The notes below the pieces were generated by a model. That model was not told the origin of the DNA and searched no databases. It saw only the letters and a list, made by a program, of their open reading frames with translations. The position numbers and the translations under genes are program-made. 64,000 nucleotides of DNA from Emticicia sp. BO119 (GTDB lineage Bacteria; Bacteroidota; Bacteroidia; Cytophagales; Spirosomataceae). Shown here piece after piece: positions 35,471 to 45,800 of this stretch. The first letter of the stretch is position 1, and each line of letters starts with the position of its first letter. The stretch spans positions 496,001 to 560,000 of the forward strand of contig NZ_JACETV010000001.1 in NCBI RefSeq assembly GCF_013912375.1, given 5' to 3'.

Positions 35471-38400
35471 TTATTGGATTTCTTTCGTGGGCAAGGTTTG
35501 ATTCTCAGGTAAAATCACATTAAATGTACTACCACCTTTAACATTATTTTCTATACTGATGTCTCCGTGATGATTCTGTGCTATTTTTTTGCATATAGCC
35601 AGCCCAATTCCTGTACCCTCATATTCTGATTTTCGGTGTAATCGTTGGAAGATATGGAATACTTTTTCTATATATTCTGGAGGAATACCAATGCCGTTAT
35701 CAGTAAATTGTATATTATAATAGCTGTAGTTAGCTGATAATCCCAATAATTCTGCTTCGGTCTCACTAAGTTTTTGGGTATTAATACTGATTATTGGCCT
35801 TACATCTTTCTGCACAAATTTCAATGCATTACTCAGTAAATTGGCAAAAAGTTGACTCATTTGTAATGGAATTGCTTCTATAACAGGTAATTTCTTTCGA
35901 TCTATTGTTGCTTTTTTCTGCTCAATTAACAGTTCGTAGTCTGACAATATATTCTCAAAAATCTCATTAAGATTTACTTTTTCGTAGGTGTCATTTTCTT
36001 TAACAAGTTGCGAGTACATCAGTACGTCTCTGATGAGGGCTGTCATACGGACAGATGAGTTTCTTATTTTAGCCAGAAAATTCTTTGAATCATCAGAAGG
36101 ATTTGGGCCTAAACTTCGCTCTAATAATTGTGAAAAAGTACTGATTTTGCGTAAAGGTTCCTGCAAGTCATGTGAAGCGATATAGGCAAACTGAGCCAGT
36201 TCAGCATTAGATTGCATCAGTTTTGTATTAGACTCAGCTAATTCTTCGATGGTAACCTGTAATTTTTCAATGGCGGTATCTAATTCCCTGGTACGTTGTT
36301 TTACTTCTGCTTCCAAGGCGAGTTGCATCTCTCGTTGCAGTGTAATATCCTGTGCAATTCCACTTAAAATTGCAGGGTTACCTGTCGCATCATAAAATAC
36401 CTGACCTTGTGCATGAATCAGGCGTACCTGCCCGGTTTTATGATTTACAACAGGGTGTTCGTTGTCATAAATACCTGAGCCTCCGGGAGATGTTATTTTA
36501 TTAATAAGTGCTGGAACTGACTCTCTATAATCGCCTGGCAAAGGATTATAAGCAGCTATAAGGTCTTGAGTATCTTCATTAAATCCAAGCCAGTGCATGA
36601 AGCGGGGTGAGTATTTGTAAGTCTGATTTTTAATATCCAGTTTCCAGGTAACCAACCCAGCTAATTCTATGGCTACACGTAATTCTGCTTCAGCTTCTTC
36701 TAACGCCTGTTGGGCTTTTATCTGTTCAGTAACTTCAACTGCTATTTCTAATATTGCATAAATCTCACCATCAGCATTGAATACTGGGGTATAGGTAATA
36801 TTATAGTATCCTTCTGTCAGGATTCCATTCTTTATTATTTTAGCCAATGAGCCAGAGGAGTGATATTCCTTTCCTGTTTTAAATACTTTATCTAATATTT
36901 GTAAAAAGGGTTGATTTTCGGTTATTAATTCGGGCATTACCTCTTTTAAGGGTTTCCCAACGATATCAGAACCCTTACCCATCAGATCAATAAATGTCTG
37001 ATTCGGATTTTCTATAATGAAATCAGACCCGACATAAAGGCCGATTCCGGCAGGAGCAGATGAAATAATGCTGCGGAGTTTGGTTTCACTTTCTTCTATT
37101 TTACGACGGGCATTCACTTGTTCGGTTACTTCAACAGCTACCACCAGCACACCAACAATCTGGTCTGTTCCTTCATAGCGTGGTTGATAGGTAAAATCAA
37201 CGTAAATGGATTCTGGTTTGCCGTTCTTTACTAAATCTACTTTTACACTATTGGCAATAAAAGGTACTCCAGTCTCAATAACACTTCTAAGCAAATTGTC
37301 AAAGCCCTGGCCAGTCAACTCGGGTAATGCTACTAATAATGGTTTATTTATTAAATCTTCTGGTTTCCGGTCGACCAATGCTGCATAAGCTGAATTGACA
37401 TTCCTGAAGGTGAGGTTATCTTCACTGATAATAGCAATAGAAACGGGAGATTCTTCAAAAGACGAAAGCAATTCGCGTTGTGTTTCTTCAATACGTTGCT
37501 GTGCCAATACCTGCTCAGTTACATCTACGGCCATATCCATAATGGCATATACCTCTCCTTTAGTATTGAAAAGTGGTTTATAGGTAAAATCGAAATAATA
37601 GGTGCCTAACACACCATCTACCATAAGGTCGGCTCGCATTCCAGTAGCTGTGTATGCTACACCAGTTGTAAAAATAGTATCTAAAATTTCCAGAAAGGGT
37701 TGTCCGACCAATTCTGGTACTGCCTCTGCTAATGGTTTACCAAATACTGAGCGACCTTTTCCCCAAAAGCCAAGCATTTTTTCATTAGCTACCTCAATTA
37801 CCTGGTCTTTTCCTACAAAAAGGCAGGTAGCAATTGGGGCTTCTTCAACCAGAGCACGAAAACGTGCTTCGCTTTCTTCAAGATTATGCGTGGCATTTTT
37901 CTGGTCGGTAATATCTATAACAGACCCTATGAACCGGATTGGTTTATCAGCGGCATCGAAAAATACTTTTCCTTTGGCTTTTACCCATCTGATTACTCCG
38001 TCTTCAAAACCAACAGTGCGGTATTCAACATCGTAGTCGCCATTGCTGATTGATTTGACAAACGATTTGTCAATCACATTCAGAACCCGTTCACGGTCAT
38101 CAGAATGCAGCCCGGTTACAAAATCTTTTTCGTAGGTTACTTTCTCCTTGTGGCTTATACCAAAAAGAATACGGCAGCGTTCGTCCCACTCTAATGTGCC
38201 TTTTTCAAGGTCTAAATCAAAAGTACCTAATTGAGCCGCTTCTTTCGATAGTCTCAGTTGTTCAAAAGCTCTTTCTAAATCCCTTTCATGTTGGGCACGT
38301 TCGGTTATTAGTGTACAAGAGCCAAGATAACCTTCAAATACTCCATCCTTGTTGAAACGTGGTGTATTTTGCGATAAAATCAAATGATATTTACCTTCTT

Positions 38401-39160
38401 TCCCCAGAATCCTAAACTCGTCTTTGAATGATTTCTGCAATTTGAAGAATTTTGCAGCTTTTTGACTGAATCTATTCAGATCATCAGGATGTATCACATT
38501 TGCCCAACCATTATTAATTAATTCTTCTGTTGGACTCCCCGTAAGATTATGCCATGCTTTATTAAAATAAATAGGATTCCCATCAGTATCACCCAAAGCA
38601 ATAAGTATATCGCTTTGTTCGGCAATTGTCCTGAAAAGTTCTTCACTTTCTGAAAGACGTTTAAGTGATTTTACTTTAGGTGTAGTTTCCTGACAAACAA
38701 CCAATATGCCTTGAATCAGGCCGTTTTCATCTTTAACAGGGCTATAGGAAAAATCGAAAAATACTTCTTCTGTGTTTCCATCTCTTTCCATTTCTAATCT
38801 GAAATCCCGAAAGAAAACAGGGTTTCCCTGCATTACTTCTTTGAATAAAGGTTCAATAGTTCCCCAGATTTCAGGATAGGTCTTTCGGGCACCAATACCC
38901 AATGCTTCAGGATGTTTATTAGTTCCCAGAATCGGCCTGAAAGCATCATTATAAAACTGCAAATACGAACTGCTCCAGCAAATTAACATCGGCGATGGGC
39001 AGTCGAGTATGGTAGCAATCAATTGTTTTAACTGAACTGGCCATTGATCTGGTGTACTTAATATTGTATTCGCCCAATCTTTGGTTCTCATCAAAGCACC
39101 CATCTCACCCCCCCCTTTAAAAAAGGGAAAGTCGTTGAGATTATTGCTTGAGGTGCTCAT
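35471..39160 (-). CDS. Soluble multi-PAS sensor histidine kinase
   Basis: The 1229-residue protein has no signal or membrane segment. About seven PAS units occupy residues 1-960. Three consecutive PAS_4-type units (about 430-810) are evident internal duplications: each has GKPLxEVxPEL or a variant and ends in AVEVTEQxxAxxxIEE. HisKA follows with ASHDLQEPLRK (phospho-acceptor H997), then an HATPase domain with NLLSNALK, TDNGIGIPPEYIEKVF and GTGIGLAICKKIAQNHHG. A single-domain response regulator gene lies four bases upstream, so the pair is an operon with the regulator first. This layout recalls light- or redox-sensing Cph1/Rcp1-like pairs, but no chromophore-binding domain is visible. The stimulus is unknown. 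Confidence 0.92.
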   Translation of the reverse strand: MSTSSNNLNDFPFFKGGGEMGALMRTKDWANTILSTPDQWPVQLKQLIATILDCPSPMLICWSSSYLQFYNDAFRPILGTNKHPEALGIGARKTYPEIWGTIEPLFKEVMQGNPVFFRDFRLEMERDGNTEEVFFDFSYSPVKDENGLIQGILVVCQETTPKVKSLKRLSESEELFRTIAEQSDILIALGDTDGNPIYFNKAWHNLTGSPTEELINNGWANVIHPDDLNRFSQKAAKFFKLQKSFKDEFRILGKEGKYHLILSQNTPRFNKDGVFEGYLGSCTLITERAQHERDLERAFEQLRLSKEAAQLGTFDLDLEKGTLEWDERCRILFGISHKEKVTYEKDFVTGLHSDDRERVLNVIDKSFVKSISNGDYDVEYRTVGFEDGVIRWVKAKGKVFFDAADKPIRFIGSVIDITDQKNATHNLEESEARFRALVEEAPIATCLFVGKDQVIEVANEKMLGFWGKGRSVFGKPLAEAVPELVGQPFLEILDTIFTTGVAYTATGMRADLMVDGVLGTYYFDFTYKPLFNTKGEVYAIMDMAVDVTEQVLAQQRIEETQRELLSSFEESPVSIAIISEDNLTFRNVNSAYAALVDRKPEDLINKPLLVALPELTGQGFDNLLRSVIETGVPFIANSVKVDLVKNGKPESIYVDFTYQPRYEGTDQIVGVLVVAVEVTEQVNARRKIEESETKLRSIISSAPAGIGLYVGSDFIIENPNQTFIDLMGKGSDIVGKPLKEVMPELITENQPFLQILDKVFKTGKEYHSSGSLAKIIKNGILTEGYYNITYTPVFNADGEIYAILEIAVEVTEQIKAQQALEEAEAELRVAIELAGLVTWKLDIKNQTYKYSPRFMHWLGFNEDTQDLIAAYNPLPGDYRESVPALINKITSPGGSGIYDNEHPVVNHKTGQVRLIHAQGQVFYDATGNPAILSGIAQDITLQREMQLALEAEVKQRTRELDTAIEKLQVTIEELAESNTKLMQSNAELAQFAYIASHDLQEPLRKISTFSQLLERSLGPNPSDDSKNFLAKIRNSSVRMTALIRDVLMYSQLVKENDTYEKVNLNEIFENILSDYELLIEQKKATIDRKKLPVIEAIPLQMSQLFANLLSNALKFVQKDVRPIISINTQKLSETEAELLGLSANYSYYNIQFTDNGIGIPPEYIEKVFHIFQRLHRKSEYEGTGIGLAICKKIAQNHHGDISIENNVKGGSTFNVILPENQTLPTKEIQ

Positions 39161-39164
39161 GGGG

Positions 39165-39545
39165 CTATTGGATTAAGGGCTTTAATAAGTCAATTAATTC
39201 GTTAAAGTCACCAGGTTTTGTTATAAAATCGTAAGCACCTAAATCTTTTGTTAATTCTTTTGTAGCTGAATCTGAAGCAGTAGAGAAAATAATTATAGGT
39301 ATATGAGAAAGAGATTGATTTTGTTTGATATGGAATAAAAACTCCTGGCCTGTCATTAAAGGCATATTAAGGTCAAGAAAAATTACTTCTGGTAAACTTA
39401 CACCTAAAGCTAATTTCGACAATGCTTCACGCGCACTATGATAATAATTGTATTGTACAGAAGAAGAAATTTGTTGAATAGCTGTCAGGAAAATTTCCTG
39501 ATCGTCGTCATCGTCATCAATTAATAAAATATTACTGAAAGTCAT
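39165..39545 (-). CDS. Single-domain response regulator
   Basis: The 126-residue protein is a receiver domain only: acidic pocket LLIDDDDDDQE (7-17), phospho-acceptor D58 in IFLDLNMP, FSTAS with the switch T/S, and K of TKPGDF. It has no output domain, so it must act by protein contact or phosphotransfer. It is immediately upstream of the multi-PAS kinase, with four bases between them, which makes that kinase its likely partner. A closely similar arrangement recurs at 57723-60586. Confidence 0.93.
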   Translation of the reverse strand: MTFSNILLIDDDDDDQEIFLTAIQQISSSVQYNYYHSAREALSKLALGVSLPEVIFLDLNMPLMTGQEFLFHIKQNQSLSHIPIIIFSTASDSATKELTKDLGAYDFITKPGDFNELIDLLKPLIQ

Positions 39546-40040
39546 ATTGCTAATGTATCGAAACCTATGCTTAACTTAATTATGTTTTGGTGTGATTCTT
39601 CGGATATAGGTTAATAACACCGCAAGACATTTTCATAAAAGTAAAAATAAAAACGAAAAAAGCCAAAAAGTATTGATCAATTGAGCAAATAATGATTGTT
39701 ATTTATTTCTACTGTATATGAGGAGAATGAAAAAGCAAATCTTGAATTGAGGAAATAGGAAAGAAATTTTGAAACTCTATGATAAAGTATAAAAGTATCA
39801 GTTATTTGAATTAGAATAAAGTCAGGAGAAGGGTTTTACCTGATATAATCTGGTAAAAACTGGATCCCGACCTTTCAAACAGCGTCCACTCCAACAATGA
39901 GAAAGAAGTTAACAACCTCTCTCCACTATTAGGAGTGGACTTTACTGTGCGAAGATTCAGAAATCAGGGATGTTTGATGTCAAATAAGATTTCGTAAATT
40001 TCTTTTTGGGATATGCTCACCCTATATCAGATGCTCTCTG
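39546..40040. other. 495-base intergenic region with competing inverted repeats
   Basis: The region lies upstream of the regulator-kinase operon and downstream of the permease gene (all minus strand). GTCCACTCC (39884-39892) can pair with GGAGTGGAC (39932-39940), and the latter can instead pair with TCCACT at 39922-39927, so two exclusive hairpins are possible. No T run follows the longer stem, so it is not an obvious terminator. No gene is seen, and the promoter of the regulator is not recognisable. Confidence 0.5.
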
Positions 40041-42497
40041 CTATTCTGTTTTCAATGATTTTATAGGGTTCAACAATGCAGCCTTGATTGTGTTGTAACT
40101 AACTGTAAAGATTGCTATTATAATGGCTAATAAACCCCCTGCCAGTGGCATCCACCAGGCTATATTAATATGATAAGCGTATTCCTGTAACCATAAATTA
40201 GCTCCCCACCAGGCAATAGGTGCGGCAACAATAATTGACGCAATAACCAGTTTCAGGAAATCTTTGGTAAGTAAGGCTGTAAGACTGAATACTGATGCGC
40301 CCAATACCTTTCTTACGCCAATTTCCTTAATACGTTGCTCAGCAGCATAGGTAGCCAATCCGAATAAACCTAAGCAGGCAATAAAAATGGTCGATAAAGC
40401 AGCCCAGATAAGAATTTGTTGTCTGCGGGCATCTTCCATATAGAATAGTTTCAACTGTTCGTCCAGAAAATGATATTCAAATGGGTCATCTTTTTCGTTA
40501 TTGACCATCACGGCCTTAAGCTTATCTAAAGTGCTTTGAATATTGGTACTTTCAATTCTGGCTGTGTAATAATCAACATCGTGTATAGGGTTTTTAATAT
40601 ACCCTAATATCAATGGTTCAATTTTAGCCTTCAATGACTGAAAATGGAAATCTTTCACAATACCCACTACATGCATTTTTATCGGATTATTTAAGGTGTT
40701 GAATATCTCTGATTGGGCGATAGACGGAATAGTAATCAACTGATTATTAGCTTCCTGAATATTCAAAGCCGTTGCTGCAGTTTCGTTGAGAATTACCGCA
40801 CCTGAATCTGCTACCTGCTCAAAATTTCTACCATTTAAGAGTTTAACATTGAATGTTTCTATGAAATTTTCATCGGCAGCAAAGTAATAAGATGCTTTTT
40901 CTGCTTCTACACGGTTGTCGGTATAAACTTTTACTTTTCTATAAGTTTTCCATTCACCCGGCACTCTCGAAGTAGCCGATACATTTTTTACACCGCTAAT
41001 TTTTGCCATTTCGCTTTTGAGGCTAATCATGTTTTTACGGGCAGCACCATTATTCACATCAATCACCACCATATGGTCTTTTCTGAAACCCAGATTGGTA
41101 TTGTTCAGGTATTTCACCTGCTCATAAACCACCAGAGTACAGATAATCAAAACTGTGGAAATAGTAAATTGTGTAAATACCAGTCCTTTCCGAAGATTGG
41201 ATGCCAGATTACTATTCATTTTCAATCCTTTCAGCAAATTCAAAGGCTTGAAACTGGATAGTAAAAACGCTGGGTAAAAGCCTGAAAACAAGCTGGTGAA
41301 AATACAAGCCCCAATAGCTAAAAGCCAGATTCGGTAATCTGTATTGAAATTAAGCGAGAGTTCTTTATTAGTAAACTGATTGAATATTGGTAAGATAACC
41401 TGTAAAAGCAGAACCGACAAAACAAAAGAAACGGTAGTGATAATAAAGGCTTCAAGTAAAAACTGAATGATAAGGCTTCCTTTTTCTGCACCTAACGATT
41501 TACGAACACCAATTTCTTTGCTTCTGTTTGATGCTTTGGCAGTAGATAAATTAATATAATTAATACCCGCAATTAAGAGCACAAAAAGTGCGATGTAAAT
41601 AAAAATTTTTATATATAAAGGGTTGCCCTGGGCTATGGCTGCGACATTTGAATTTCTGGCACCATCATAAATACCCTCTGAGCGTAAATGAACATTTTTC
41701 AGATTTTGTAAATTATAAGAAAAAGTAGTGCCTGCTTCCGGCTTGAAATTTTTAAGTACCAGGTTTTTCAGATTGACTGCAACGTGTTCAGGGTCTGACT
41801 GCGGTTTCAATAAAAAATACACAGTGAAATTGCTCGAAAGCCAGTCGTTCTGCATCATATCTTTAAAATAGTTGGCAGAGTGACTCGTGGCTTCTGAGAG
41901 CAGATTATTAAAAGTAAAACTTGAATTTTTTTTATGATTTTTCAGAACACCTGTGATTTTTAAAGGTGAATCTATAAAACTAAACTTGAGTGTTTTACCC
42001 AGTACTTTAGTTGTATTGAATCTGTTCAATGCCAGTTCTTCGGTAATGACAATAGTGTTTGGTTCGGTTAACGCTGTTTCTCTGGTACCTTCAATTAATG
42101 GGAAATCGAATATTCTGAGGAAATTCTCATCAACCGTCGTTACATCCTCCTGAAAATTAATTTCCGGTCTTTCAGGGTTAATCAGGTTGGCTCTGCCCAT
42201 TCGAATCACTCGGGTAGAATTTTCTATTGCAACGATTACCTTTTTCGATTCTTCTGCAACTTTAAAGGAACCACCTGCAATAATGGTCTGCTCACCTTTC
42301 GCGCTCTTATGTTCAATCAATCGGTATATTCGGTCGGCATTACTATGCTGTTCATCAAAGGTAAGTTCGTCGAAAACAAACAATCCAATCAGAAAAAAGC
42401 AAATCAATCCAAAGGTAAGCCCGGCAATATTCAACAGGCTATATAATTTGTTTTTGAAGAGATTTCTCCAGGCGATTTTTATATAATTACGAAGCAT
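40041..42497 (-). CDS. FtsX/MacB-type ABC transporter permease without adjacent ATPase
   Basis: The 818-residue inner-membrane protein has a first membrane helix at about 20-42, a MacB-PCD-like periplasmic domain, and an FtsX core (about 290-400) beginning at IYIALFVLLIAGINYINLS with EIGVRKSLGAEKGSLIIQFLLEA. A second helix, periplasmic domain and second FtsX core (about 690-810, EIGVRKVLGASVFSL) follow. This duplicated layout is widespread in Cytophagales, often as paralogues that send lipids, peptides or signals out of the cell. No ATP-binding subunit lies in this window. Upstream is a sigma-54-like promoter and a palindrome, so expression may be controlled by an NtrC-type activator. Confidence 0.9.
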   Translation of the reverse strand: MLRNYIKIAWRNLFKNKLYSLLNIAGLTFGLICFFLIGLFVFDELTFDEQHSNADRIYRLIEHKSAKGEQTIIAGGSFKVAEESKKVIVAIENSTRVIRMGRANLINPERPEINFQEDVTTVDENFLRIFDFPLIEGTRETALTEPNTIVITEELALNRFNTTKVLGKTLKFSFIDSPLKITGVLKNHKKNSSFTFNNLLSEATSHSANYFKDMMQNDWLSSNFTVYFLLKPQSDPEHVAVNLKNLVLKNFKPEAGTTFSYNLQNLKNVHLRSEGIYDGARNSNVAAIAQGNPLYIKIFIYIALFVLLIAGINYINLSTAKASNRSKEIGVRKSLGAEKGSLIIQFLLEAFIITTVSFVLSVLLLQVILPIFNQFTNKELSLNFNTDYRIWLLAIGACIFTSLFSGFYPAFLLSSFKPLNLLKGLKMNSNLASNLRKGLVFTQFTISTVLIICTLVVYEQVKYLNNTNLGFRKDHMVVIDVNNGAARKNMISLKSEMAKISGVKNVSATSRVPGEWKTYRKVKVYTDNRVEAEKASYYFAADENFIETFNVKLLNGRNFEQVADSGAVILNETAATALNIQEANNQLITIPSIAQSEIFNTLNNPIKMHVVGIVKDFHFQSLKAKIEPLILGYIKNPIHDVDYYTARIESTNIQSTLDKLKAVMVNNEKDDPFEYHFLDEQLKLFYMEDARRQQILIWAALSTIFIACLGLFGLATYAAEQRIKEIGVRKVLGASVFSLTALLTKDFLKLVIASIIVAAPIAWWGANLWLQEYAYHINIAWWMPLAGGLLAIIIAIFTVSYNTIKAALLNPIKSLKTE

Positions 42498-42534
42498 AAG
42501 TGAAGATATTTAAGTGAGGGTTATTCTTGCTAAC

Positions 42535-42551
42535 CGAAAATCTTGTGCCAA
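42535..42551 (-). promoter_or_regulatory. Sigma-54-like promoter of the permease gene
   Basis: Read on the minus strand, TTGGCAC (42551-42545) is a perfect -24 element. Its GG is spaced as expected from a -12 element TTTC (consensus TTGC, one mismatch) at about 42539-42536. Predicted start of transcription is near 42524, some 27 bases before the ATG at 42497. Confidence 0.45.
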
Positions 42552-42601
42552 ATAATTAAAAGGTTGATAGGCAATTGTTTATAATGGAGTGAAGTTTATT
42601 T

Positions 42602-42619
42602 TTGTCCGAAAATGGACAA
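42602..42619. promoter_or_regulatory. Palindrome, candidate enhancer site
   Basis: TTGTCC (42602-42607) and GGACAA (42614-42619) form a dyad about 85 bases upstream of the predicted permease start of transcription, the usual place for an NtrC-type activator. A further GCGTCCGC lies about eight bases to the right and may be a second half-site. Confidence 0.45.
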
Positions 42620-42797
42620 CTAAGCGTCCGCTTTTAATATACAATTGATTCATTATTGTCTGAACTGTGATTTACCTGATTTGTATGATTAAACGGATTG
42701 AGAATCAATACTTTAAATTACTATGCTGATTTTACTAGCAAAATCAGGAAAATCCATTAATCGGCTAAATCAAAGTTCCAAACGAACATTTTAAATA

Positions 42798-42812
42798 CAC
42801 CCAAATTGGGTG
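42798..42812. promoter_or_regulatory. Perfect palindrome upstream of propeller kinase gene
   Basis: CACCCAAATTGGGTG has seven-base arms around a central A and lies 49 bases before the ATG at 42862. A second dyad, CTGATTTT/AAAATCAG, is at 42726-42747. No T run follows, so an operator is more likely than a terminator. The 364-base divergent spacer holds no exact TAnnTTTG. Confidence 0.45.
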
Positions 42813-42861
42813 AGATTCGGATAAGTATTAAATTCGTACATTAGCAGTTCAATTCCGGAGT

Positions 42862-45800
42862 ATGTTAACAAGATTATTTATTATTTTCTTTTTATGGAGT
42901 TTCAGGTTGGTGGCAGTACCGACTTTAGATCAGATAGGGTTAAAAGAGGGATTGAGCCAGAGTGAGGTTCGTACGATTCTTCAGGATAAGGAGGGTTATA
43001 TGTGGTTTGGTACACAGAACGGGCTGAACCGCTATGACGGTTCAGTGATGAAGCATTTCTATAATAATCCCTTTGAGAAAAATACACTATCGAATGACGA
43101 TGTAACTTTTTTGTATGAAGATTCTGAGCAAAAACTCTGGATAGGTACAAAAAATGGTCTGAATAGTTTTAACAAGATATCTAAGGATTTTGAACGCCAT
43201 GCCGATCTTTTTGGTAAAAACAAGCCTGATTATACCTATATCATAACAGGTATTGTAGAAGACCAGAAGAAAACACTATGGGTAAGCACCTATGATGGCC
43301 TTTGGCGATTGATTCCGAAAGGTAAGACTTATAAAGCCATTCATTATGAATATGATTCGACCAACCGTAAGAGTTTAGGGGGCTATGGGGTAGGGTATGT
43401 AATAAAAGACAAAAAAGGGGGTATATGGCTAACCACTAAGATTGGCCTAAGCAAGATAGTGATTAAAAATCCTGACAAACTCCCTGAACAGCAACAGGTG
43501 GAGTTTTTACACGCCAGAAATGCTCCACAAGATTTCTACAAAAAACTGAATTTCCCGATTCAGCGGATTTTTTGTGATGAACAGAATAATATTTGGGTGG
43601 CTGCACAGGAAAAGCTGCTCAGACTTAATCTCAATACTTCTGAATTGCAGGATTTTTCAGAACAGCTGATTCAGCCAGATGTATTTATATCGGCCATTAT
43701 GGTAGATAGGTTTAATACAATCTGGGTAGGTACGATAGCAAAAGGTGTATTTCGTTATCAGGTCAGGGGAAAAACAATTGAACTGATTGAGCATATAGAA
43801 GAAGACGCCCTTAGTAAGAAGGGCTTGAAAAGCAGTGCTATTTTTTCGATTTATGAGGGCAAAGAGGCCAATGAAGATATTGTGTGGATTGGTACACGTG
43901 AAGCCGGAGTTCATTTGTTCAGTCATTCCAAGAACAGTTTTAAACAATGGGATAAAGTACTTGCCAAAGAAAATTCAATAGCAGCTACTTCGGTTTTCGG
44001 AATATGTAAAGATAGCTATGGCGATATTTGGGTGGGTACTTACGAAGGACTTTTCAAAATAAATTCTCATACAAGTAAATATAAAAAATATGTATTCAGC
44101 ACTGTTAATAACCGTATGAATACACATCAGGTTATTTTTGAAGACTCAAAAAAAGATATCTGGGTAGGTAGTAATGAAGGGGTATTCAGGTATAATCGGG
44201 TAGTTGACAAGTTCTTTAGTTTCCCGATTCCGAAAATAAAAGGACATGAGCCTGCAATTATGCATTTTTTAGAAGATAAAGACCACACACTCTGGATTGG
44301 GACAAGTGCTTATTTACTTCGTATCCAAGGCAAGGATATGAAACGATTTGATAAAACACCTGATGGTGTGGTTTTATCAGTAGCTGCTTTGCAACATGAC
44401 AATAAGGGTAATTTGTGGATTGGTACTTATAATGGTCTGGTGAAATTTAACCCTGTAAATGAAACCTATAAGACTTATATGAATGACCCGAATAATCCGA
44501 AAGGCCTGATTAATGATCTGATACTCTCGGTATTATTCGACAAAAATAATCAGATGTGGATTGGTAGTCCAAAAGGATTGAGCAAACTGGTTGTTGAGAA
44601 TGGGAAGGAGAGTTTTATTCATTATACTGAAAAAGACGGCCTGCCCAACAGTTTTGTTTACTCTACTTTAGCCGACGATAAAGGCAGAATATGGATGAGC
44701 ACTAATAACGGAATTTCGTGCTTTGATCCGAAAACAAAAACTTTTCAGAATTATTCATCAGATGATGGGTTATCGAATCGGGAGTTTAACTCAGGAGCCT
44801 ACTTTCAAACAAAATCAGGTGAGATTTTCTTCGGTGGCTTAGGCGTATTTGTGAGTTTTGACCCTCTACAAATGACGAGTAACCGCCATTTACCAAAAAC
44901 GGTGATTACCTCGTTTATGAAGTTTGAAAAAGAGCAGAATCTGGATAGCCTTCTTATGAAAGACGGTAAGATAAAGCTGAATTATAACGAAAATTTCTTT
45001 GCTTTCCGCTTTGCACCACTCGATTTTACGAATCCGGAAAAAAATCAGATAGCTTATAAATTAGAAAACTTTGATAATGACTGGATTTACTATGGTAATC
45101 GCAGGTATATAAATTTTACAAATCTAAAGGCAGGCGAATATCAATTAAGAGTTAAAAGTGCAAATAATCAAGGTTTCTGGAACGAAAAAGATATTCTTAC
45201 TATACCCATTTCAATTGCTCCTCCATTCTGGCAAAAATGGTGGTTTTACCTGCTCTCGTTTATTGTAATGGGTACAATTGCCATGACCTTCTACCGCGTC
45301 AGAGTCAATCGTGTTGTAGAGATTGAACGCGTGAAGCTGGAAGAAAACGAAAGAGTAAGAAAGATTGCGGCGCAAGATATGCATGATGAATTTGGTAATT
45401 CACTGACACGTATTTCTTTACTGACTGAATTGATAAAGAATAAACTGAAAAAATCAGAGAGTGAAGAAGCTCTGGTTCTGCTATCAAAGATAGGTGATAA
45501 TGCCGGTAGATTATATCAGGGAACCAAGGATTTTATCTGGGCGATTAATCCAGAACATGATAATTTGTTTGAGATTGCCATAAGAATCAAGGATTTTTGT
45601 GATGAGATATTAGATAAAAGAGATATTAGGTTTGTGTGTGAAGGTATTTCGGAGGACTTTGAGTTCATAAAATTACCTATGGGAGCCAGCAGACATCTGG
45701 TAATGCTGTTTAAAGAAGCAATTATGAATACTCTGAAGCATGCTAATGCCAGTGAGGTGAAATTGAATTTTAGATTAGAAAACAAAAAACTGACGATTTG

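Noticed and set aside
37602-38036. 144-codon plus-strand frame inside the multi-PAS kinase gene
   Set aside because: It is antisense to strongly conserved PAS domains, has no domain of its own and is a shadow of the codon pattern.
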